Positions 37,393 to 48,204 of a stretch of DNA of 64,000 bases are shown piece after piece. The notes below the pieces were generated by a model that saw nothing but the letters and a program-made list of their open reading frames with translations, did no database searches and was not told where the DNA came from. The DNA is from Diphasiastrum complanatum (lineage: Eukaryota; Streptophyta; Lycopodiopsida; Lycopodiales; Lycopodiaceae). Position 1 is the stretch's first letter. Each line of letters begins with the position of its first letter. The position numbers were made by a program, and so were the translations under genes. The stretch is from positions 69,414,110 through 69,478,109 of the forward strand of contig CM055095.1 of NCBI GenBank assembly GCA_029204225.1, read 5' to 3'.

Positions 37393-38412
37393 TTGGAAGC
37401 ACTCCAAAGTGTGCTCATTTCTGAAGAATCAAGACAAGAGTATAAACTCTTGAAAATGGGACATCCTAACTATAATTCTATGGTGTCCATGGTCAAGAAA
37501 GCCAAAGCTATTGGCTTGCCTAATCTTATCTCCAAGAATTTCAAGCCATGTGAGGCTTGTGCCATATCTAAGTCTCATAAGAAGCCTTTTTCAAAGTCAT
37601 TGATCAAGACTACACATCCATTGGAGCTCATACACTCGGATGTGCACTTCCCATCTTCAAAGAGCAAGGGTGGTGCTCCTTGCTTTGTAACCTTCATTGA
37701 TGATTTCACTAGATTTACTTGGGTATATCTTCTAGCTTCAAAATCTATGGTGTTTGACTATTTCCTAAAGTTCAAAGCTCTAGTCAAAAGCAATTTTCTT
37801 ACAAAATCAAGATTCTTAGAAATGATGGAGGTGGTGAGTACACTTCTAATAAATTTTATGATTATTGTGAGCTTGAAGGCATTAAAAGAGAGTTTTCTTG
37901 TGCATAAAAGTTATGGTTCTTTGAATTTCACACGTGTGAAATACTCCAAAAATGTCAAATTGACTCAAATACAATCTATTTATATGAAACAATTTGCCTA
38001 GATCCTCTAAATTTTGCCTAAATCACATATAGATGAGATTGGTCAACTATGGTGTTTGACTATTGAGCTTGAAGGCATTAAAAGAGAGTTTTCTTGTGCA
38101 TATACACCATCTCAAAATGGGGTGGCTGAAAGAAAGAATAGAACCTTGTGTGAACGTGCCAAAACCATTAGAATTGAGGCATCCTTGCCAAAAGACTTTT
38201 GGGGTGAGGCCATAAATTGTTCAAACTATCTTTGCAATCGACTCCCTCATGTTGCACTTGAAGGAAAGTCACCATATGAAGCACTTTATTTGAAGAAACC
38301 TAAGGTTGATCACCTTAGAGTATTTGGATGCATATGCTTTGTCCATATTCCCTTGGAAACGAAAAAGAAGGATGATCCTTGTGCAAGCAAAGGAGTAATG
38401 GTTGGATATTAA
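37393..38412 (+). pseudogene. Copia C integrase, split by an inverted insertion
   Basis: The zinc-binding part (MGHPNY, CEACAISKSHKKPF) is followed by HSDVHFPSSKSKGG and FIDDFTRFTWVYL. The frame is then broken by 37910-38046. It resumes with a duplicated target and AYTPSQNGVAERKNRTLCE, which carries the catalytic glutamate, through FGCICFVHIP. It stops at TAA 38410, where the usual GY-S would follow. Confidence 0.9.
37910..38046 (-). repeat. Inverted copy of the copia C leader inside its integrase
   Basis: This segment is the reverse complement of 36662-36800 from the same element's leader (for example TTTCACACGTGTGAAA in both, at about 36769 and 37927). On both sides integrase text is directly repeated: ATGGTGTTTGACTATT at 37748 and 38048, and GAGCTTGAAGGCATTAAAAG at 37869 and 38064. 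Confidence 0.9.
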
Positions 38413-38439
38413 TCCAACAAGAAATCCTATCGAATCTAC

Positions 38440-39453
38440 ATGCTCTCTACCTCTAAAGTAATTGATAGTAGAGATGTAGTATTTCATGAAGAAGAAATGT
38501 CCAATCTTGGAGGGGCCGAGATCAAGCAACCTCAAAATCTATCACCTCTTGTTATTGAAGACAATCAACATATGGAGGAGTCAATATTTGAAGATGGAAG
38601 TCCTCAGATTTTCACTCCTAGAAGATCCATGAGGGAGAGATCCGAGCCCAAGAGGCTCACATATGATGACAAAGGAAAACAAGTGGATCTTGATTCCACT
38701 CATGCTTATTTTGTTTCTCATGTGGAGCCCAAAGATGTTCAAGAAGCCCTCAATACCAAGGAGTGGTATGAGGCCATGAAGATTGAATATGATGCCTTGA
38801 TCACCAACCACACATGGGAGCTAGTGGATCCACCACCTAACATGCATGTCATTGGATGCAAGTGGGTGTTCAAGATCAAGTACAATCATGATGGCTCCAT
38901 CAACAAGTACAAGACAAGATTATGTGCTAAAGGCTTTGGACAAATATATGGCCTTGACTATGAAGAAACCTTTGCTCCTGTAGCAAAGATGGTGACAATA
39001 AGAATCATAATCTCTCTTGCCTTATTTTTTAAGTGGAAACTTCAACTTGATGTCTCCAACACTTTTTTGAATGGCTATCTTGAGGAGGAGATATACATGG
39101 AACAGCCTCAAGGATTTATCAAGGATAAATCTAAGGTGTGTTTGCTATTTAGAAGTCTTTATGGCTTGAAGCAAGCACCTAGATCATGGTATTCAAGACT
39201 CAACAACTTTCTATTTTCATAAGGATCTGTGCTTAGTTACTATGATCCTTCTATGTATTTAAAGTTTGATGGTAGTAATATTGTCATTCTCCTAATCTAT
39301 GTAGATGACATTATTCTTAGTGGAAGTTGTTTGATGCTAGTTCAAGAAACCAAAGATGCATTAGGAAAAGAATTTAAAATGCAAGATCTAGGAGAAATCC
39401 ATTACATTTTGGGCCTTGAGATTGATTTTCATGATGAGTATGCTTTCATCTAG
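38440..39453 (+). pseudogene. Copia C reverse transcriptase
   Basis: The domain starts at EWYEAMKIEYDALITNHTWE, continues with GCKWVFKIKYN and QLDVSNTFLNGYLEEEIYM (usual first catalytic D is kept in LDV; the usual K of VKTAFL is SNT here), YGLKQAPRSWY, then a TAA at 39220 and the catalytic YVDDIILSG at about 39300. Two small breaks make it non-functional. Confidence 0.9.
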
Positions 39454-40234
39454 ATATGTCTTTTCTATGTTGAGAAAATTCAATATGCAAAATTGTAAAG
39501 GCATAGATACTTACATGGAGCAACATGTAAAAGATCCTATTAAAGGTGATGAAAGATCCTTCGAGGACATCACACTTTATAGGAGTCTTATAGGCTCTTT
39601 AATTTGGCTTAATATCACTAGACCCGATTTGAGCTATTGTGTGCACAGATTGAGTCAATTTATGCAAGATCCCAAGATCCAACATTGGAAGATGGCCAAG
39701 AGAGTTCTAAGATATGTATCTTCTACTCAAGATTATGGTTTATAATACAAAAATGAATATCTAACCATTATTGGCTATTCAGATTTCGATTTTGCAAGTG
39801 ATAAAATGGATCGAAAGTCCATTAATGCATATACTATCTTTCTTGGAGGCAATCTTGTGTCCTGGCTTTCAAAGAAGCAAGATACCATATCTCTATCATC
39901 TTGTGAGGCCGAGTACAAAGCACTCACTACAACAACTAAAGAGGTGCTTTGGATCAAGAGGTTAATCATGGAGCTAAAGTGCATCAAAGAGGATGATCTT
40001 CCCTTGATCAAATGTGACAACATATCGGCACAAGCTCTTGCAAACAATCCTATTTTTCATGCAAGAAGCAAGCATATAGAAGTGGCACACCATTTTGTAA
40101 TGGAAAAGCTCATTGGAGGAGAAATGAACTTAGAACATGTCGACACATCTTCGTGTATTGTTGATCTTCTCAGAAAGCCACTTTGCAAAAGTGCCTTCTC
40201 AAAGCATGGGTCTTATCTCAAGATCAATGCTTGA
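39454..40234 (+). pseudogene. Copia C RNase H
   Basis: The frame from 39470 gives YRSLIGSLIWLNITRPDLSY (with stops before and after) and then SWLSKKQDTISLSSCEAEYK, DNISAQALANNPIFHARSKH and HVDTSSCIVDLLRKPLCKS, the standard order of copia RNase H. It ends 28 bases before the 3' LTR, with a purine tract TAGGAGGAG between. Confidence 0.9.
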
Positions 40235-40262
40235 TCCACATTAGATACATTTTTAGGAGGAG

Positions 40263-40495
40263 TGTCAAAATATTGAAAAATCTATCCAATGTTGTGAGTA
40301 TGGGTCCTAAAAATGCCAAAGATGAATTGAGCTCTTTTGGCTTAGTAAAGACCCATCTTAGAATAAAATATTCAACGTAGGTAGAAGTAGAAACTCGAGC
40401 TACCATAGGAATTGCCATTTGTACTTTACATGCCACATTTAATGTATGAAAAGACTAGGTGGCACAATTAGACATAGTGAGGTGGCTTGAATAAG
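40263..40495 (+). repeat. Truncated 3' LTR of copia C
   Basis: It matches the first 233 bases of the 5' LTR and then stops at GAATAAG, with copia D sequence directly following. The outer 380 bases are missing. Confidence 0.9.
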
Positions 40496-42535
40496 AAATG
40501 GCACTCTGAGAGTCCATCATCATCGTGCTTGGCCCCTCTTGTGGTATCTCGATTGCCTCCAACATCATTTGCAGCCACACTACCTCATTTGCCACTTTCG
40601 AGGCTGCGACATACTTAACTTCGCAAGAGGATTTGAGCTACCAAGGTTTGCTTTTTGCATATCCAACTGATTGCAGCTCCGCACGCTATCGTACATCCTC
40701 CAGTAATGGACTTGCTGTCATCTTTGCAGCTCGCCCAGCTCGCATCACTGTAGTGATGTAGCTCGAATCTTTTCTCTTGGTTTCTAGCTCTGTAGGTTAA
40801 TCCAACATTCTGGGTACCCTTCAAATACTATAGGATTTGTTTGACCATTTTCCAATGTGCTAGACCAGGATTGGAACAAAATTGGCTCAATGCGTAAACA
40901 GAGAGGGCCAGATCGGGTCTGGTATAAACTGTTAAGTACATCAGACTGTCGATTAAGTTTTGGTAGGATATACCTGTCATTTTCTGTTCTTCATCTTCTG
41001 TTTTTGGGCAATCCTATTTCGTGAGCTTGGCTCCAGTTATCATTGGTGTGGCTTTCTCTTCACAGTCCATCATGTGGTACTGCTTCAGCACTTTTTTGGC
41101 GTACTCTGATTGACTCAAGTGCATTTCGCCATTTGTTCGATCTCTTCTAATCTCCAGCCCTAGGCATTTTGTTGCTTATCCAAGATCTGTGATTTCGTAG
41201 TTTTTAGAAATCTGACTCTTCGTGTCTTTGATCAATGTCAAGGAATTTTCTATCATCAGCGAATCATCCACGAAGATGGTCAGTATCACCAAATCCTTTC
41301 CTACTCTTTTGATGTAGACATTACAGTCTGGTTGAGTAGGATTGAAGTCTAGAGACTTCAGAAGACCATCAAGCTTTTTGTACCAAGCTCGTGATGCATG
41401 TTTTAGACTGTAGATGCATCTTTACAATCGACAGACATATTGTCTGTTGTCGGGGTCTTCATAGCCTTCAGGTTGCTTTATGAAAATTTTCTCCTCTAGA
41501 TCTCCGTGGAGAAAGGCTGTTTTCACGTCAATCTGGTGAATTTCCAGATTGTACTGTGTGGCGTATGCAAGGAGCAACCTTACGCTTGTCATCTTGACCA
41601 TGGGCGAATATGTGTCAAAATAGTCGACACCATATCTCTGCGTGTAGCCCTTCGCAACAAGCCTTGCTTTGTAACGGCCAATGGTGTCATCTGATTTCAG
41701 TTTCTTTTTGTACACCCATTTGCAATCGACTACTTTTCTGTTTTCTGGCAGTGGCTCTAATGTTCATGTCTCGTTTCGCCTCATCGACTCGATCTATTCT
41801 GACATTGCATGTTTCCAGAATTCTCCCTCTGGACTCTGGATAGCTTCTTGGTATGTAGTTGGTTCTTCTGTGAAGCTGCAGTACTCAAACTGCGTGTCTT
41901 CGTTCCATTGAAGATTGTCAGAATAGTGTTCTGGTTGACCTTCGAGGTTCGTTTCGTCGCTGCTCGAACATTTCTTGTTCGTGGGATTGATCATCTGTTT
42001 CCTGCTGCTATGGAGTCTGGGGTCCTACATTTTGATTTGATGACTGTCCTTGATCTCTCTCTTGAATAGGCAGCAGTGTGAAGATCTCATGGCCTCTTTC
42101 GTCTTTCAGTCCAGAGAATGTGGACTCGTCGAACTTCACATCTATGCTCGAAACAACCTTCTTCGCGATTGGATCGTAGAGTCTGTACACATGTGTTCCG
42201 TTCGAGTAGCCGACCATGATTGTTTGTTCGGATTTGTCATCGAGCTTGCTTCTATTTTCCTTTGGAATGTGCTTGTATGTTGCACATCCAAACACTCGTG
42301 CGTATGACAGGTCAGGCTTTCTGCCTGTCACATCTCGTACGATGTTTTGTGCTCCAGCGTTGTCATTGTTGATCTATTCTACAGATGTACTACTGCAGCT
42401 ATTGCTTCGACCCAAAATTGGCCTGGCAATTGAGCTTGTGCCATCATGCATCTGGCTCCTTCGACTAGCATTCTGTTTTTTCTTTTTGCCACACCGTTGT
42501 ATTCTGCTGTGTATGCAGGAGTGGACGCAAATAAA
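40496..42535 (-). pseudogene. Copia D integrase end, reverse transcriptase and RNase H
   Basis: On the minus strand the order is: integrase C-terminal part from 42535 (GVAKRKNRMLVEGAR in another frame, then ARVFGCATYKHIPKENRSKL), reverse transcriptase 41715-41422 with ARLVAKGYTQRYGVDYFDTY and IHQIDVKTAFLHGDLEEKIF, the catalytic FVDDSLMIEN near 41280 (F in place of Y), then RNase H with HHYSDASWASCKDDSKSITG at about 40740. Several stops. Its 5' half is missing: an H-family LTR fragment begins at 42537. Confidence 0.88.
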
Positions 42536-42536
42536 G

Positions 42537-42850
42537 TTGTAAATAAAATAAACATGACTTGGGCCTTGGAATTAAAATAAAACTAGAGGCCCAATGTCAT
42601 TTTTAAACTGAGAGATTACTTTTTAGAGTTGGGTCCAAATTGGGACTCACATGAATCTTGTGATTTTTATTGTACTTTTTGTGGACCCTTGGATCAAGTT
42701 GGGTCCAAGATGAATGGATAGGATTATTGTGAATATTAGCCAATAGGATTGAGGGGCAAGGGCCTTCCCCATTTTATAAAATGCACCATTTGTACACTAT
42801 TTTCATGCTTAATGAGAAGGAGAAAACTCTACCAATTTTGGAAGAGAAGC
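42537..42850 (+). repeat. LTR fragment of the E type
   Basis: TGTAAATAAAATAAACATGACTTGG, AACTAGAGGCCCAATGTCA, GGGTCCAAATTGGGACTCAC and TTTTATAAAATG match the element E LTR (31930-32240, opposite strand), starting and stopping inside the LTR. It carries the CCAAT and TATA-like boxes. Confidence 0.8.
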
Positions 42851-43176
42851 ATCATCATTTGCAATTCAATGCTTGCTATACAAAGAATATTGTATATCCA
42901 ATGCACATAATTTTAACTGATGAATCCTGATGATTCACTAATCATGTGTCGTACAAGCGATATAATTCAAAACCATCAGTTTCTGGTGAATCCTCATCAC
43001 ACTGATCGTTTTACCATTAATTTCATCTCGGAGTAATGAACTACTCAAGTTAATTACCAATGACTCAGAAATTTTAACTATATAGGTGCGGATTTTGAAG
43101 GATTATAAAACGACCCCCAAATAGACTGCCAATCTAGGAAATGCTAACAAGAGTCGTTCTATACCACGATTACAGC

Positions 43177-43401
43177 TCAAGTCAACATGAATTCTTGAGA
43201 CTGACTTATGTCAAAAATAATACTATCCAAGTATTCAAACACTTCGCGACATTCATCAGTCCATATGAAATGTTTGTTCTTTCCTAGCAATCTCACTAAC
43301 GGAGAAATGATGGAAAAGTAGTTGCTCAAGAATTTCCTATAATAGCTCACTCCTCTTAGGAAATGTTGCAACTCATTTGCAATGATAGGATGTGGCATCA
43401 C
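43177..43401 (-). pseudogene. Ty3/gypsy reverse transcriptase/RNase H fragment
   Basis: The minus strand reads ELQHFLRGVSYYRKFLSNYF, SPLVRLLGKNKHFIWTDECR, the conserved gypsy junction between reverse transcriptase and RNase H (usual F-G--NYYR-FI--FS and F-W---C--AF). Nothing else of the element is recognisable nearby. Confidence 0.85.
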
Positions 43402-46400
43402 TTCCGGTCAATCAAGATCGTATGGATTAGGCAATGGCCATTAGGGTTTCTCTGAATCAATAGGCTCTTTACCTCGTTCGTTAGAGATTCTTAATAGCCG
43501 AAGCGAGTGTTTACAAAGTTCTTGTTCAGCAATTAGATAACAATATAGTTCTTTATAGATTTTAAATTTATAAACGAAGTGAATAAGTAATGATTATTAG
43601 AGCAATGCAAGAAGGGATACAGGTTTAGTGTTTTCCTTGGCAACAATGCAACTGGCCTTGTAGATTCCTTTGCTTTCCCTGGAATAGTTAAACCGAACAA
43701 GTTTTGCATAGACTTATGACAGTTTAAGAAACAGGCAGTTCAAGCACCATTGGGCATGGAGTAAAAAAAATAAGGCATGCAACATCACCCTGTATGAATC
43801 CAATTTGGGGCAAATGGTCCAAGCTACCAGTTTTACCGTGCCCTTTAATCCGACTCAAGGCTCCACATTCCATTTAGGGTTTTAACATAGGAAAGTGATA
43901 GTGTGGAACACGTATTTTCAATAGTCTGTATGTTTTCTCATAGAGACCTTTTTTTGGAGTCAAGCCAAAGTCAAAAATCTTCTATAAACTGTACCTCAGA
44001 CTAGGGTTTATTCGAATGTCAATCAAAGGCTGTGCATGAACAAGGTTATAGCTTGCTCAATTGGTAAGCACAGACAGGCTTCAAGGGCACAGAGGCTTCA
44101 AGGGCACAGATCATCATCAAGGCTTCTATATTTTGGCAGACGGAAGAGAGGGCCACAGGCGGGTAGAAGGAGCCGGAGATAAGAGTAGGAACCACCGATC
44201 AGGGAGTAAAGGGACGGAGCAGGAGAGCGAAAACGTGGAAGCAGGGACGTAGGAAGAAAGAGGGGGCGTGGCCAGGCAGGCCGACTGGCCACGGAATGGG
44301 CCAGTCAGCGGGAACAGCAGGTGGGATAGGGAGCGGGTAAGTAAGCGAGGGGGGAGCGGACCACTGTAGCAAGCAATAATTGGGATGCACCCACAGGTAG
44401 ATCCGCTGAGGGCAAAAATCAGGTGGACAGCAACTCGTGATGGGCTGCCACAGGCAGATCCGTGGGCATCTGAACGGACAGGTGAGGGAGAGCGGGTCGC
44501 TGGCAGCAGGATAGCACTAGGATGAAGATGGAGCACAGGTAATGGCAAGAAACCGCAGGCAGACAGGCAGGGTCGCGGTTGCCTTTCCACAAAATGATAA
44601 GGGTAGCGTAGGGAATGAGGCACAGATCAGCTTCTCCACACAGGGTGCGGATCAGACCAGGAGGTAGCGGATCAGGCAAGGAGCCGCAGGTAAGGAAGGA
44701 CAGGTGTGTGTGTTTGAATGCCCAGAACTAGCGACTGATACAATAAGTAAATTGACACTCCTCCACGCTGAACAGGACAAAAGATTGCCTTCTTGCTAGT
44801 TCCTGGGCTGTAGAACCAGCGATTCTCTACAAGGCTGTTAAGTGGCTTATTGACTAGCAATTATCAGCGCTAGTAAGTGTCTCAATGATCAGAGTTTGAA
44901 CAATGATACACGGGCAACAATATGGCTGTCTGTGGCCAGAACATGGATCCAGGCCACAGAATTGGCAAATATCAGCCACTAGCAGGGAAGAGAAAGGGTA
45001 GGCAATAAGCAAATAGATAATGAGATAATTGGTGAGACTTCCAAAAGCCTTTGTGTTCAAAGAACAAGCAAAACAAAAACTGCCTTCTTGGACAGCAAAC
45101 AATCTTAAACAAATCTCTGAGATCAATGACTTGAAAGAGATAATAGCCTGAAATTAGTATTGTAGACAAGTTAATGCTCAAAAGCTTTAGAGTAAACAGG
45201 ACAGCAAACTTCTAATTAATGAGATCCTTATGAATGAGGTAGCAAATGGCTTGTAACTCTTCAAGTCCTGCAACCACAGAGTTATAGGCAACAATCTCAA
45301 GAAATAAATCTGCTCATGGAGAGCAAGTGATTTTCTAATCTCCACAATCTGCAAACAAATGTCAAAGACAGCGCAGAGATACAAAATGAAGTCTCACAAT
45401 ACCAAGGTCTGCAACCACATTGTTAGAGGCAGCAGAAAAAACAATTCACAAATCCACAAATAGTGGTAACACAATGCTTATGATTCAAATTGTAGATCAA
45501 TAGCAATGAATGAATCAAATGGAAATGGATGAGTGGAAGGCACCAGGCTACATCCTCTTCTTCTTTCCTCCTCTTCTCCACACACCTCTTCTTGCACAAG
45601 CACTCTCTCTCTTTCTCTAATAAGATGACAATGAGAATGGTGATGCTATCCCACACACCTCCCTATAGGTAGGGGCTCAATGGGCTGGAGGTGCACCCCT
45701 TTAAAAAATGGGACACCTCCTTATGACTTTTCAAAAACTGACTCTAAAAATAGGGCACTGGCCCAAATTCGTTTTTTAGCACCTAACTTAGCCTCAACTT
45801 GCAATTTCAAAGTCAAGTTGGGTCCTATTTATGATTTCAGATTTTATGGGCTCAGGCCAAGTTTTTAATTACTAGTACTGTATTAGGAAAATACTTGGCA
45901 CCTCCTAGTCCCGACGAACTCGGAAACTAGGGGCATAAGCCGCATAAATGAAATTTTCATACAACATAAATTATCAAATGAACAGTATTTTAATAGCAGT
46001 GCAACCGGCCATTATGGGCCATTTACGCATCGTTTTTTAACAGTTCCGCATCAGCGTAATAGCGCACGACGATGATTTTTCATCGAAAATAGCTTGAAAA
46101 AGGGGTCTTTTTCCCCGCAAACAGATTTCAATTATACTAGTATAACACCACATTTAAATCCTTATCCAAATTGTTCATAAGTTAATCCATAAATCTTTCA
46201 TAGAAAGATCCGTAAACTCTGCAAGTATCTATCTCAACAATACTTGATCATTTGTTTGTATTCACCGACTAGGTTAAGTGCACCAAATAACCCTAGTAAC
46301 CAGGAATACATAGTAGATTCATACAAGATTAATTGTGCACAAATGTGAATAATCTCACTCTGACCCAGGACATAAACACGTTCTTATCTGGTAGATTCCT

Positions 46401-46785
46401 CCAAAGCCCACATATGTTACTCACATATCTCACTAAGAATCTTGTAACTCAGTTACAAAAGAATTTCTATTCCTCATGAGTAAATAACATATCCGGAAAA
46501 TCTCTGAGACGAATAAGATTCACTCTCAACAATTTTCCAACCCAAATTACCTCTAATAACATAATTTCTTCCCCTCAATCAACCCTTCTCTGATCCTAGT
46601 ACTCAAACTAAGATTAATTTGATTTAATACAGACATTCCACACTCAAATTCCAATCAAACTTACTTCTATTTCAATTAAAATGGAATTAGTAACTTTTGA
46701 CCTTTCATTGTACTACTTATAGATAATGATCCAAATTACAAACCAGTTCTAGTTCTAGATTGTTCCACAAAATCCTTAAAGAATC
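43402..46785. other. Repeat-rich stretch without recognisable genes
   Basis: 44060-44660 is a GC-rich low-complexity part with repeated GGCAGACAGG- and GGAGC-like text and a small direct repeat (GGCTTCAAGGGCACAG near 44078 and 44094). 44700-46780 is AT-rich with short frames only. No terminal repeats or protein motifs were identified. Confidence 0.4.
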
Positions 46786-46853
46786 TGTTGTGTCGTCTTC
46801 GTAGTATAGAGGTTCGTCGCTGGGAGCGGCAACCTCGCCTTCACCTGCATAGC

Positions 46854-46953
<100 letters not shown>

Positions 46954-47015
46954 CGCCTAGGTCGAGAGAGGCTTTGGAGGCCCAAGCACGTTCCCAAAGC
47001 TATTCACACCCAACC

Positions 47016-47018
<3 letters not shown>

Positions 47019-47083
<65 letters not shown>
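47019..47083. repeat. Second (GA)n tract in the H2 LTR
   Basis: About 32 GA units, on the other side of the stem-loop. Confidence 0.9.
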
Positions 47084-47085
<2 letters not shown>

Positions 47086-47398
47086 AACAAAGTTTTCTCC
47101 TTGGATTGAGAATGTCAAATGAGTACAAATGATGCTCTTTTATTCTTGGGGAGGCCCTTACCACGTTCATCCTATTTTGCTACTTGAAGTGGCAAGGATT
47201 GCAATCCTAGCCTTTCAAAGAAATACAAAAGATCTAGTAATGCACAAAGAGGCACACCCCATCTACCACCATTTGACTTTGACCCAACCTTGTAACTTAG
47301 ACTTTGGCCTTTAACTTATTTTATTTGCAACTAGGGCCCAAGTCACTAAGAAACAACTTAAACTATTTAATTAGTGTGCTCATTGGGCTGGGCTTACT

Positions 47399-47700
47399 TG
47401 CCAGATTTTCAATAATATCCATAAGGGTCTAGTGGCCATTCCTGATAACCTTGTTCATCGACAAATGGGTAGTTGACGCATTCCATCGGAGGATCTCAAG
47501 ATAAATCCTGTTGATATTATGGATTCTCATAGATCGGCTCAACTAGTTCCAATGTCCTAGACTCCCCCAATTCGTAATATGAATATGACACGTTTGCTTG
47601 ACTCTCTTGTCAGTCCAAGAATTCGTGATATGCTTGAACCTGACGACTTTTCTCAGCAGTCAATCTTACAAATTGAGGACAAGGTATTGTCGTTGTAAGT
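47399..47700 (-). pseudogene. C-terminus of the H-type gag-like ORF, element H2
   Basis: The minus strand reads PCPQFVRLTAEKSRQVQAYH, YELGESRTLELVEPIYENP and EQGYQEWPLDPYGYY then TGA. It aligns with H (PCPQSMILTAEESRHVMAYH; PIYEDPLYQQDLS; EQGYPVWPPDPYGYY). Stops occur at three codons, one of them shared in position with H. The plus-strand frame through here is only its antisense. Confidence 0.8.
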
Positions 47701-48096
47701 GAAAGAAGATGGAAATTCAGGTTTCTGACTACTACTGATAGCAGTGGAGCTCTGATATTACTGAAAGAAGATGAAAATTCAGAACTCTGACTACTATTGA
47801 TAGCAGTGGAGCTCTGATACCACTAATGGAAAACGCAAAGATCAATCAGACTCTGTAACAAAATGAAACGAGATGAAGCGAAACAAAACGAAGCGAAGCG
47901 AAACCTTGACCGAGCTCTGATATTCGTCTACTTTCGTTACAGAGCCTGATTGATCTTTGCGATTTTCATCAGTGGTATCAGAGCTCTACTGCTATCAGTA
48001 GTAGTCAGAGTCTTGAATTTTCATCTTCTTTCAATGGTATCAGAGCTCCACTGCTATCAATAGTAATCATAATCCTGAGTTTCCATCTTCTTTCAG
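47701..48096. repeat. Large inverted repeat with multiple primer-binding sites
   Basis: The arms 47701-47859 and 47938-48096 are reverse complements at roughly 90 percent by eye, with a 78-base spacer rich in GAAACGAAGCG. Each arm contains two 62-base tandem units (AGAGCTCCACTGCTATCA, GTAGTCAGAG, TTTTCATCTTCTTTCA), each beginning at TGGTATCAGAGC or a close variant. Confidence 0.85.
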
Positions 48097-48109
48097 TGGT
48101 ATCAGAGCC
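48097..48109 (+). promoter_or_regulatory. Primer-binding site of copia G
   Basis: TGGTATCAGAGCC is the last of three plus-strand copies (47973, 48036, 48097) and the one nearest gag. It matches the initiator tRNA-Met complement perfectly. Confidence 0.85.
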
Positions 48110-48204
48110 TGTCATAGTCTGACATAGCCACAAAGCTATTAGATTCAGGAGGCTAAGCATTCAATACAAAGAACCATTAACAAGTGAGAACACAATTCAC
48201 AGCA

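Larger units (their letters stand above)
35619..40495 (+). mobile_element. Copia C, inserted in copia D
   Basis: The 5' LTR starts TGTCAAAATATTG at 35619 and the 3' LTR, which starts with the same sequence, at 40263. Flanks GATGG and AATGG form an imperfect 5-bp target duplication, and the interrupted D frame (SQSAI, then YLSQDPVFHSK) confirms the insertion point. The 3' LTR stops after 233 bases. Pol is present but broken by stops, a gag deletion and an inverted insertion. Confidence 0.9.

Noticed and set aside
44126-44623. 165-codon minus-strand frame rich in Ser, Pro and Leu
   Set aside because: It is a GC-rich low-complexity region, open in several frames at once, with no domain.
47480-47700. 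Apparent exon on the plus strand reading DSLVSPRIRDMLEPDDFS
   Set aside because: The minus strand aligns with the C-terminus of the H-type ORF (PCPQ, AYHE, YQQDLS, DPYGYY), so the plus-strand frame is its antisense.
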